From Bin5 sp965261695 (GTDB lineage Bacteria > Chloroflexota > Anaerolineae > Caldilineales > Caldilineaceae): a DNA stretch of 64,000 nt. This document shows, piece after piece, positions 34,326-41,582 of this stretch. The notes beneath the pieces are model-generated. The model did not search any database. It saw nothing but the letters and a program-made list of their open reading frames with translations, and was not told the DNA's origin. The stretch lies in contig OZ253474.1 of the NCBI GenBank assembly GCA_965261695.1, positions 2,604,001 through 2,668,000 of the forward strand, in the 5' to 3' direction. The position numbers and the translations under genes are program-made. Each line of letters starts with the position of its first letter. Position 1 is the first letter of the stretch.

Positions 34326-34500
34326 CCAGTCCAAAGCAAAAGATTTCAGAGTGTGCTACATTGCTTTCGCACCACCAAAAATTGCCTCGCCGCCCGCCTG
34401 CGGCGGCAACAATTTACCAGTCCAAAGCAAAAGATTTCAGAGTGTGCTACATTGTTTTCGCACTACCAATAATTGCCCAGCCGCTCCCCTGCGGCAACCA
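34326..34500 (+). repeat. Tandem duplication of a 91-base promoter-like unit
   Basis: Unit 1 covers 34326-34416 and unit 2 covers 34417 to about 34500. Each has CCAGTCCAAAGCAAAAGATT, then TTTCAGAGTGTGCTACATTG (an extended -10 form TGCTACATT), then a GCCGC/GCGGC hairpin whose loop differs between units. They lie immediately upstream of the gene at 34519, so they could be tandem promoters or protein-binding sites. Confidence 0.7.
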
Positions 34501-34518
34501 CACAAATGGAGAGTAGAA

Positions 34519-35553
34519 ATGTCTTCAACACCCTGCAAAAGCCTCAAGAAAGACGGGACCCCCTGCCGCGGCAATGGCCTCGACCAACTCGACGGCTACT
34601 GTATCGCCCACGCCCCCGCCGACAAGGCATGGCAATGGCGCTCGCGCGGCGGCAAGGCCTCGTCAGCCGCCGCCCGCGCCGACAAACGCATCCCCGACCG
34701 CCTGCGCCACGCCATCGACAAAGTGTCCACCGGCATCGACCAGGTCCTCGAGGGCAAGCTAGAACCCGCCGCCCTCTCCGCCATTTCCCGCGCCGCAAAG
34801 GTGCTCATCGAACTCTACCGCCTCGCCGACCACGAGATGGACCTGATCCGCAGCGAGGAGACCGCGGCCGCCGCCGCCCAGGTCGCCGGTGCCGCTGGCG
34901 ACCCCGAACTCCTCGACGCTGCCGCCGCTATCGCCGCCTGGCAAGACCAGTACCGGATCGACGCCCTCATCGACCAGGGCCTTGTCGCGCCCGAAGCTGT
35001 AGAAACGAAAGACGCCGACCAACCACAGGCCCGCGTCCTGACCGCCGCCGGCAGACAGCGCTTCGGCTACCAGCGACTGACCAAGTACACAAGGAGGGAT
35101 ATCGACGTCTGCAGAGAACTGGTGATAGACAACCCTTCTGAAGGACATGATATGCCCGTCGCACTCTATGACCTGTACTTTATCCGTAAGAACCTGAACG
35201 AGCTCCTCACCGACTGCGCGCCCGCGTCCCCGCCCGTAGTGGACGCCCTGACCGGCCAGCCCCTCAGCCGGCTGCCCGTCGCTGTCATACCCGCGACCGT
35301 GCCAATAGTCGGCCCCGGCCAGGCCGCACAGGCTGCAAAAAACCTGCAGGACATGCTCCAGCATGCCAACAAGCTGACCCGGCAAATCGAAGACCTGTAC
35401 GAGAAACGTAATGGGAATCCGTACCACTATGAGGAAGAGATGGAGGAAGAAGAGAAGGCCAACAAGCCGGCAAACCTCGAGGAGATACGCCGCCATCTCA
35501 CCGATTTCTCGTTAGCCTGCAGCCTTTTGCCACAAGTGTCTTCAGATGAATAA
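34519..35553 (+). CDS. Phage-like protein with N-terminal Cys/His motif, function unknown
   Basis: A 344-aa soluble protein. The N-terminus carries a small metal-binding-like motif CKSLKKDGTPC, then YCIAH, with spacing Cx8C...CxxH as seen in many short phage and plasmid proteins. A basic RSRGGKASSAAARADKR segment follows, then helical regions, an Ala-rich stretch and an acidic C-terminal region with an EEEMEEEEK run. No catalytic motif is recognised. GGAGAG precedes the ATG at 34519; the frame to the left merely translates the 91-base repeats. It is the only gene within the repeat-bracketed island, so it is probably island cargo or a maintenance gene. Confidence 0.7.
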   Translation: MSSTPCKSLKKDGTPCRGNGLDQLDGYCIAHAPADKAWQWRSRGGKASSAAARADKRIPDRLRHAIDKVSTGIDQVLEGKLEPAALSAISRAAKVLIELYRLADHEMDLIRSEETAAAAAQVAGAAGDPELLDAAAAIAAWQDQYRIDALIDQGLVAPEAVETKDADQPQARVLTAAGRQRFGYQRLTKYTRRDIDVCRELVIDNPSEGHDMPVALYDLYFIRKNLNELLTDCAPASPPVVDALTGQPLSRLPVAVIPATVPIVGPGQAAQAAKNLQDMLQHANKLTRQIEDLYEKRNGNPYHYEEEMEEEEKANKPANLEEIRRHLTDFSLACSLLPQVSSDE

Positions 35554-35649
35554 CATATGATTTTATACGACTCGCGCGCGGCCAACTCGTCGTCGCCGCG
35601 CATACGTCGGGCCAAGACCCCTTTCGCCCCGTTATGTTCATTTGACGGT

Positions 35650-36180
35650 CAGGCCCCAATCTACGCCCGCCGCCACTGCTGCAGCCGGCCCTGCTGCCAG
35701 TTGCCCGCAACCGCCCGTCTGCCGTGATGCGCCGAAAATTTCTTGCCCAATCTCTCGTGAACTCTCGTGAACTCTCGTCCATCTCTCGTAACAGCGTTCA
35801 TAACTGTGCAACCCCTTCAACCGCCGCAGAGGGGCCTCCAGCGCGGCCTGTGCCCGGCCCGCGCCACGACGCGGGCGGCCTTCGCCAGCCACCCGTCTGC
35901 CGTGATGCGCCCAAAATTCCTTTCCCAATCTCACACAATCTCTCATGGAACTCTCGTACATCCCTCATACATGCGCTCCTGCCTGTGCCACCCCTGCAAC
36001 CACCGCAAAAAGGCCTCCAGCGCGGCCCGTATGACGCCACCACGCGCCGCCTTTGCCAGCCGCCGCGTCTGCCGTGTTGCGCCCAAAATTTCTTGCCCAA
36101 TCTCACACATTCTCTCGTAATCTCTCGTTATCTCTCGTGCCTTTCAACCCCTTCAACCGCCGCAACAAAGCTTCCAATAT
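35650..36180. repeat. Repeat B, copy 2: about three tandem ~175-base units
   Basis: Units are marked by CGTCTGCCGTG at 35716, 35894 and 36066, spaced 178 and 172 bases. Each has GTCTGCCGTG(A/T)TGCGCC(G/C)AAAAT, CCCAATCTC, degenerate TCTCGTGAAC-like 10-11-base repeats, then a GC-rich block with AACC(A/C)CCGCA and GCCTCCAGCGCGGCC. The unit borders continue without spacers. Confidence 0.75.
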
Positions 36181-36307
36181 GAATCCCTTTTGAAACCTTG
36201 ACTTTGTGGGCGCATAAAGCAATTGAATCGTGGCCGATTCGCCTGCCCTTACGCAATACGCAATACGCAATCCAAACAAGCGGGTTCCCGATCTGAACGC
36301 ACATTAG
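36171..36307. repeat. Repeat C, copy 2 (right bracket of island)
   Basis: Direct repeat of 33852-33996 (see that entry), about 137 bases and visibly diverged, ending in the same GAACGCACATTAG. It lies immediately after repeat B. Confidence 0.7.
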
Positions 36308-36862
36308 TTGGGTCAAGACCTCGTGAGGCTGCCTGAATTGAATCCAGTTCAGGACAAAGCGCCTGAGAGCGTACGAATTATGGCGCGCAGCCAAGCAATC
36401 CGACCGATTCCGGCAACTGATGACCGCCTTTTTGGCCGTAAACCACCTTCAATCGGCAAGCGGATAGCGATTCCCATCTGTCATTACATTCTTTGCCTTG
36501 AATTTCCGGCTGATTTGGCGCCCGGATTTAGATGCAATCGCCCTGGCTGAGGGATGCCTCCTGGACTTTTGGGCAATCGTTGTCCGAATCGGGATTTGCG
36601 AAATATGTGGATCTGCAGGATAGCCGGCGATGGTTCGATTCCTATGCAGCAGCTCTTTCCCGCCTGCCGAAAAGAGGCATCGCGATGTTACAACATTGTG
36701 GGATACACCCCTGCTGCGGGGTGCGGCCCGGAATGAAGGCGCGTTATTCACAGTCCGGTTGGCCGGAGTTGAAAAAGTCATTGACCCGATCAAGCGTTTG
36801 ATTCTGCATTTCCGTGTTATGATTTTCCACACTGTCAGGCGGTTGGCTTTGGGAGAGGCATC

Positions 36863-38125
36863 ATGATCACCTCACTTCGACTCGTCAATTTCAAGAACTT
36901 CGCCGGCGAGACGCTGCGCGTCGGCCCGTTCACCGTCATCGTCGGCGCCAATGCCAGCGGCAAGAGCAACATCCGCGACGCATTCCGCTTCCTGCACGGC
37001 ATCGGCCGCGGCTACACGCTGGCGGAGATCATCGGCGGCAAATTCGGCGCTGGCGGCCAGATCGAATGGGCGGGGATTCGCGGTGCAATGGATGAGATCA
37101 TCCGCTTCGGCCAGCCCTCGTTCTCTCTTGAGGTCGAAGTGGAGGAGTTTACCTATACGATCGAGGTCGGCAGGGATCAAAACAGGGGTGGGGCTTTTCA
37201 GGTGGCCGCAGAAAGTCTCAGACTTCCTGCAGATAGGATATATTCGACCCAATCTGGACCTGGAGACCTTTATTTTCTTCGGCCCGGCGACGGGGAACTG
37301 CTTCTACACAGGAAAAGGAGCTTTTCGCCGCGGGATATCAACAACGATGTCAAGGTGGGGGCAGATCAGCCTGGGCTGACCCAGTTCCAGCGGCATAAGA
37401 GTGTCCCGGACAAGCTCAGATCTCGCGCAGAACGGGTCACGCAGGCTCTTGGCAACATGCGCTTCCTGGACTTGGATCTACATCAGCTGCGACAGCCCGC
37501 TTTCCCTGGCCAGACCGTGTTGGGCGATGGCGGCGAGCACCTGCCGACCGTGCTTCGGGCGATCTGCCAAGACCCGCAGCGCAAGGAGACCCTGGTCGAA
37601 TGGTTACGCGAGTTGACGCCAATGGATGTGCATGACTTCGAATTTCCCACCGACCCATCCGGTCGGGTCCATCTCGTTTTCCTGGAGGCGAACGGCAGAA
37701 AGGTGTCCGCCCACGCCGCATCGGACGGCACGTTGCGCTTCCTGGCCATGCTGGCCCTACTGCTCGGACCGGAGCCGGACGGTCTCTACTTTTTCGAGGA
37801 GATCGACAACGGCATTCATCCCTCACGGGTTCGGCTGCTGATCGACCTGATCGAAAGACAGGCCGCAAAGGGCGAGATTCAGGTTATCACCACCACCCAT
37901 TCGCCGGACCTGTTGACCATTATGAACGATAAGACGTTCAAGAACACCTCCGTAGTCTGCCGCCTCGAAGATGCGGACGATGCCATCATTCGCCCCGTCG
38001 CCGAACTGCCCAAGGCGGAGGAACTGCGCAACTCCCATGGGCTGGGGAGGCTCCTGACCGGCGGCTGGATGGAGACTGTACTTGCCTTTACCGAAGGATA
38101 TGATAGCGACGAGGAAGGAAATTGA
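36863..38125 (+). CDS. OLD/AAA15-like ATPase
   Basis: A 420-aa ABC-type ATPase of the OLD/AAA_21 kind. The N-terminus is SLRLVNFKNFAGETLRVGPF, then Walker A GANASGKSN near residues 28-36. Middle segments follow, then SAHAASDGTLRFLAMLALLL (signature region), Walker B LYFFEEIDNGIHP near 305-317 and the His-switch TTTHSPDLLTIM near 342. It lacks its own nuclease domain. GGGAGAGG precedes the ATG at 36863. Its stop overlaps the start of the next gene, and that gene encodes a TOPRIM/DUF4276-like protein. Together they look like a split OLD-type (AbiL- or Gabija-like) anti-phage pair. The defence role is inferred. Confidence 0.87.
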   Translation: MITSLRLVNFKNFAGETLRVGPFTVIVGANASGKSNIRDAFRFLHGIGRGYTLAEIIGGKFGAGGQIEWAGIRGAMDEIIRFGQPSFSLEVEVEEFTYTIEVGRDQNRGGAFQVAAESLRLPADRIYSTQSGPGDLYFLRPGDGELLLHRKRSFSPRDINNDVKVGADQPGLTQFQRHKSVPDKLRSRAERVTQALGNMRFLDLDLHQLRQPAFPGQTVLGDGGEHLPTVLRAICQDPQRKETLVEWLRELTPMDVHDFEFPTDPSGRVHLVFLEANGRKVSAHAASDGTLRFLAMLALLLGPEPDGLYFFEEIDNGIHPSRVRLLIDLIERQAAKGEIQVITTTHSPDLLTIMNDKTFKNTSVVCRLEDADDAIIRPVAELPKAEELRNSHGLGRLLTGGWMETVLAFTEGYDSDEEGN

Positions 38126-38688
38126 AGGTCCTCATCATTCCCGAAGATTTCCGCAAGGACCAATACATTCTTAAGCCAATCTTTGAGAGGCTTTTCCGCT
38201 CCATTGGTAAGCGTAGAGCACGCATTGAAGTTTGTCTAGACCCGTTGCTCGGTGGTGATGTTGAGGCACTGAAATCGGATCGCTTATCGGAAATTGTTGG
38301 GCTCTATCCGATGACGGATATTTTTGTACTGTGCGTCGATCGCGATGGCAGGGAAGGCAGGCGTCACCGACTCGACGAGATCGAAGCGGAATTCGGCGTT
38401 GCCGCGCAGTTTCTGGCCGAAAACGCCTGGGAAGAGATCGAGACGTGGGTCTTGGCGGGCCTGGACCTGCCCAATGAGTGGCGCTGGGCGGATGTCCGTG
38501 CCGAGAGAGATGTCAAGGAAAGGTACTTTGAGCCGCTCGCCATCCAACGCGGCCTGTCCGACAGCCCCGGCGGTGGCCGCAAGCCTTTGGCCGAAGAGGC
38601 GGCGCGCCATATCGACTCCATCCGGCGGAAATGCCCCGCGGATTTTGATCACCTTGCCCAGCGTCTTTCAAGAGTCGGTGGGCAATAA
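38122..38688 (+). CDS. TOPRIM/DUF4276-like partner of the ATPase
   Basis: A 188-aa protein beginning MKVLIIPEDFRKDQYILKPI. It has a strand-helix pattern with an early acidic residue (IIPED), a central DRDG (FVLCVDRDGREG) and EEIETWVLAGLDLP, which together resemble the acidic cluster of TOPRIM/DUF4276 proteins, often nucleases partnered with ATPases. The TTG at 38122 overlaps the ATPase stop in TTGA and has GAGGAAGG upstream, indicating translational coupling. Nuclease activity is inferred from the acidic motif spacing. Family assignment is less certain than for the ATPase. Confidence 0.72.
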   Translation: MKVLIIPEDFRKDQYILKPIFERLFRSIGKRRARIEVCLDPLLGGDVEALKSDRLSEIVGLYPMTDIFVLCVDRDGREGRRHRLDEIEAEFGVAAQFLAENAWEEIETWVLAGLDLPNEWRWADVRAERDVKERYFEPLAIQRGLSDSPGGGRKPLAEEAARHIDSIRRKCPADFDHLAQRLSRVGGQ

Positions 38689-38746
38689 TTTCCATCCACA
38701 CCAGTAAATTGAACCGAATTCACACATCCCGCAGCAGGAGTGCCCA

Positions 38747-39760
38747 ATGAGCGAACCCTCCATCAAGACGACGGTGGTCGGAAGCTATCCTTTGCCGGCC
38801 TGGTTGGCAGCGTATCCATCCGTCCCTAATCTGCGCGACGCGATTCTGGTCGTCCTCAAGACGCAGGAACTGGCCGGGCTGGACGTGATCTCCGACGGCG
38901 AGTTGACCCGCTTCGATGTCAACCACCCGGAGACGAACGGGATGATCGAATACTTCGTGCGCCCGATGGGGGGCATCTCCAGCCGGATGGGGCGCAAGGA
39001 TGTGGCTGACTTCCGCGCGCAGCAGGGGATGGGCTTTCGCGCGCAGCCGGCCGGCGTGGTCGAGGGGCCGATCAGCGAAGGCGAGATGGACCTGCCTTCC
39101 AGCTGGCAACTGGTGAAGGGGTTGACCGCGACCCCGCTCAAGTTTACCGTGACCGCACCCTACATGCTGGCCAAAACGCTGCTGGACCGCCACTACCGCG
39201 ACTTGCCCAGCCTGACGATGGCCATCGCCGAAGTGCTGCGCCGCCAGGTTGAGGCGATTGACGCGCCGGTCCTGCAGGTGGACGAGGCCAATCTCACCGG
39301 CCACCCTGAGGACGCTGTTTGGGCGCACGAGCCGATCAACCATGTGCTGGACGGCGCGCGCGGTGAGCGGGCGCTGCATCTCTGCTTCGGCAACTACGGC
39401 GGGCAGAGCATCCAGAGCGGCTTCTGGGCCAATCTGCTCGGCTTCCTCAACAACCTGCACGTGGACCATCTGGTGCTGGAGTTTGCCCGCCGCGGCGACG
39501 ATGAACTGGAGGTTTTCAGCGATCTGCGCGAGGGCGTCGCTCTGGGGGTCGGCGTCATCGACATCAAGGACAACGAGGTCGAAAGCGCGGACGAGGTCGC
39601 CCGGCGCATTCAGCACGCGGTCGACCTGCTGGGCGCGCAGCGGGTCAAGTGGATCCATCCCGACTGCGGCTTCTGGATGTTGCCGCGCTCAGTCGCCGAC
39701 CGCAAGATGCAGACGCTGGTGGCGGGCCGTGATCTGTTCCTGGGGCGAAGTAGCGGCTAA
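38747..39760 (+). CDS. MetE-like (cobalamin-independent methionine synthase C-terminal type) protein
   Basis: A 337-aa TIM-barrel protein of the UROD/MetE-like superfamily. Landmarks are TTVVGSYPLPAWL, GLDVISDGELTRFD, LQVDEANLTGHPE, LHLCFGNYGG and WIHPDCGFWMLP, where the Cys with upstream His and Glu positions forms the zinc site. True MetE is twice as long, so this is one of the short family II proteins that may transfer methyl groups between corrinoid or small thiol substrates. AGGAGTG precedes the ATG at 38747. It is convergent with the ABC exporter gene. The substrate is unknown. Confidence 0.85.
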   Translation: MSEPSIKTTVVGSYPLPAWLAAYPSVPNLRDAILVVLKTQELAGLDVISDGELTRFDVNHPETNGMIEYFVRPMGGISSRMGRKDVADFRAQQGMGFRAQPAGVVEGPISEGEMDLPSSWQLVKGLTATPLKFTVTAPYMLAKTLLDRHYRDLPSLTMAIAEVLRRQVEAIDAPVLQVDEANLTGHPEDAVWAHEPINHVLDGARGERALHLCFGNYGGQSIQSGFWANLLGFLNNLHVDHLVLEFARRGDDELEVFSDLREGVALGVGVIDIKDNEVESADEVARRIQHAVDLLGAQRVKWIHPDCGFWMLPRSVADRKMQTLVAGRDLFLGRSSG

Positions 39761-39773
39761 CGGTGTTAGCTCT

Positions 39774-41582
39774 TCACTGTCCACCAGCCACTGACAACTC
39801 CAGCTCCGGCTGCTGGCTCAACTGCCAGGAGCGGGCCAGGCTCTGCGTCTCGACCATCTTGGCGTAGCGCCCGTTGCGCGCCATCAACTCGGCGTGGGTA
39901 CCCGTCTCGACGATGCGTCCACCGTCGAGCACGACGATCTTGTCGGCGTGGCGGATGGTCGAGAGCCGGTGGGCGATCACCAGGGTGGTGCGGTTGTGGG
40001 TAAGCCGGTTGAGCGCCTGCTGGATCTGCCATTCGGTTTCCGTATCCACCGACGAGGTGGCCTCGTCCAAGATCAGGATCGGCGCGTCTTTCAACAGGGC
40101 GCGCGCAATCGAGATGCGCTGCTTTTGGCCGCCGGAAAGGCGCACGCCGCGCTCGCCGATGATCGTGTCGTAGCCGTCGGACAGGTCGATGATGAACTCG
40201 TGCGCGTTGGCCGCCTGCGCCGCCTGCACGAGTTCATCGGCGCTTGCGTCAGGGCGTCCAAAAGCGATATTCTGGCGCACAGTCCCATGGAAGAGGAAGA
40301 CATCCTGCATGACCGAGGCCACATTGGCGCGCAGGAACTCCAGCTCGAGGCTGCGCAGGTCATGGCCGCCGACGCAGATCTGCCCGCCCTGGGGATCGTA
40401 GAAGCGGGGGATCAGGCGGCTGACCGTCGTCTTGCCGGCGCCGGTCGTGCCCACCAGCGCCATCATCTCGCCGGCGCCGATCTCGAAATCGATCCCGTTC
40501 AGCACCACCTCCTCCGGTTGATAGCCAAAGGAGACATCGTGGAAGGCAACGTCCCAGCGGTCGATGCGGGGCGTGACGGCGTCCGGCGGGCTGCTGATCT
40601 CCGGCTGCACGGCCAGCAGTTCGAAGATGCGCTCCTGGCTGGCGCCGGCCCGGTGCAGCGTGTCGCCGATGTCGGCCAGCTTGAGGAACGGCTGATAGAT
40701 GTAGGCCAAATAGGCGATGAAGACGAACAGGTCGGCGACATTCATCGTCTCCGCCAGGGCAAGGCCGCCGCCCACCCACACGGCCACGATCACACCCAAG
40801 CCGCCGGAGAACTCGACGATAGCCGAGGGCAACAAGGAGACCCTGGTCGCGCGGCAGATTTCGTCCCGGTAGACGGCTGCCGAACTTGCGACCTGCTCCG
40901 CCTGCGCCTTCTCCCTGCCGAAGGATTTGATTTCGGTGATGCCGGAAAAGCTGTCCTGCACCTGGGCCACCAGTTCGGAGATACTGTTCCGCACCTGACG
41001 CCAGATCCCCCGGATCTGCCGGGTGAAGCGGTAGATGACATAGCCGCCGATCGGCAGCGGCAGCACAACCAGCAGCGCCAGCAGAGGGTGAATCCAGAGC
41101 AGAATGAACCACATGGTGATGGGAATGGCGACCGCCATGACAAGCTCCGGCACGCCGTGGGCGACGAAGTCCTCCAGCGTCTCGATGTCGTTGACCGAGC
41201 GCACGATCAGCGCGCCGGTGCGCTGGCGGTTGTAGAAGCTGTGCGAGAGCTGTTGCAGGTGGCGGTAGACGCGCGCCATCAGGCTGGTGGTGACGCTGTA
41301 TGCGGCCACATGGGAAAACTGGCCGTAGAAGTAGCGCCCGACACCGCGCAGCAGATAGACAATCCCCAGCAGCGCGGTCATCGTCAGCAGGCCGGACGTG
41401 GAGCCGCCGCCATCCGTAATCCACAGGATCAGGCGGCGCACCAAGAGGGGTGGGACGACGGTCGTCGCCGAGAAGAGCAGCCCGCTGACGATGGAGAGCG
41501 CAACCAGCTTGCGATGGCCTTCCAGGATATGCCAGAGGCCGGTGAGGAAGCCCTGCGGCGGAGGCACTTGTGCTTGGCTCAT
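39774..41582 (-). CDS. ABC exporter with fused membrane and ATPase domains
   Basis: A 602-aa MsbA/lipid- or multidrug-exporter-type half transporter. Six membrane helices lie in residues about 25-320 (HKLVALSIVSGLLFSATTVV-like start, with the coupling-helix segment GITEIKSFGREKAQAEQ). The C-terminal ATPase has Walker A GTTGAGKTT, Q-loop, signature LSGGQKQRISIARAL, Walker B ILILDEATSSVD and the H-loop VIAHRLSTI. The ATG at 41582 overlaps the stop of the dehydratase pseudogene in a TGATG arrangement; the open frame to the left of that ATG is dehydratase read in another frame. The substrate is unknown. Confidence 0.92.
   Translation of the reverse strand: MSQAQVPPPQGFLTGLWHILEGHRKLVALSIVSGLLFSATTVVPPLLVRRLILWITDGGGSTSGLLTMTALLGIVYLLRGVGRYFYGQFSHVAAYSVTTSLMARVYRHLQQLSHSFYNRQRTGALIVRSVNDIETLEDFVAHGVPELVMAVAIPITMWFILLWIHPLLALLVVLPLPIGGYVIYRFTRQIRGIWRQVRNSISELVAQVQDSFSGITEIKSFGREKAQAEQVASSAAVYRDEICRATRVSLLPSAIVEFSGGLGVIVAVWVGGGLALAETMNVADLFVFIAYLAYIYQPFLKLADIGDTLHRAGASQERIFELLAVQPEISSPPDAVTPRIDRWDVAFHDVSFGYQPEEVVLNGIDFEIGAGEMMALVGTTGAGKTTVSRLIPRFYDPQGGQICVGGHDLRSLELEFLRANVASVMQDVFLFHGTVRQNIAFGRPDASADELVQAAQAANAHEFIIDLSDGYDTIIGERGVRLSGGQKQRISIARALLKDAPILILDEATSSVDTETEWQIQQALNRLTHNRTTLVIAHRLSTIRHADKIVVLDGGRIVETGTHAELMARNGRYAKMVETQSLARSWQLSQQPELELSVAGGQ

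Larger units (their letters stand above)
33788..34518. other. Non-coding stretch with repeats C and A and duplicated promoter units
   Basis: I see no gene here. It contains the higBA promoter, repeat C copy 1, repeat A copy 2 and two 91-base tandem units directly upstream of the gene at 34519. Open frames through it merely translate the repeats. Confidence 0.65.
35554..36862. other. Non-coding stretch: repeat B array, repeat C copy 2, unassigned sequence
   Basis: About 1.3 kb with no supportable gene. Repeat B fills 35650-36180 and repeat C copy 2 fills 36171-36307. From 36310 to 36862 I see only short non-homologous frames. The ATPase gene starts at 36863. Confidence 0.6.

Noticed and set aside
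34068..34518. Small rightward frames across the 91-base repeats
   Set aside because: They only translate the repeat units and have no ribosome-binding site. The gene start at 34519 has one.
35640..36180. CRISPR-like array
   Set aside because: The ~175-base units are adjacent without unique spacers, diverge internally and have no cas genes nearby.
36605..36655. tRNA T-arm-like string GGTTCGATTCC
   Set aside because: The flanking bases do not form a T stem, and no acceptor, D or anticodon arms are found nearby.
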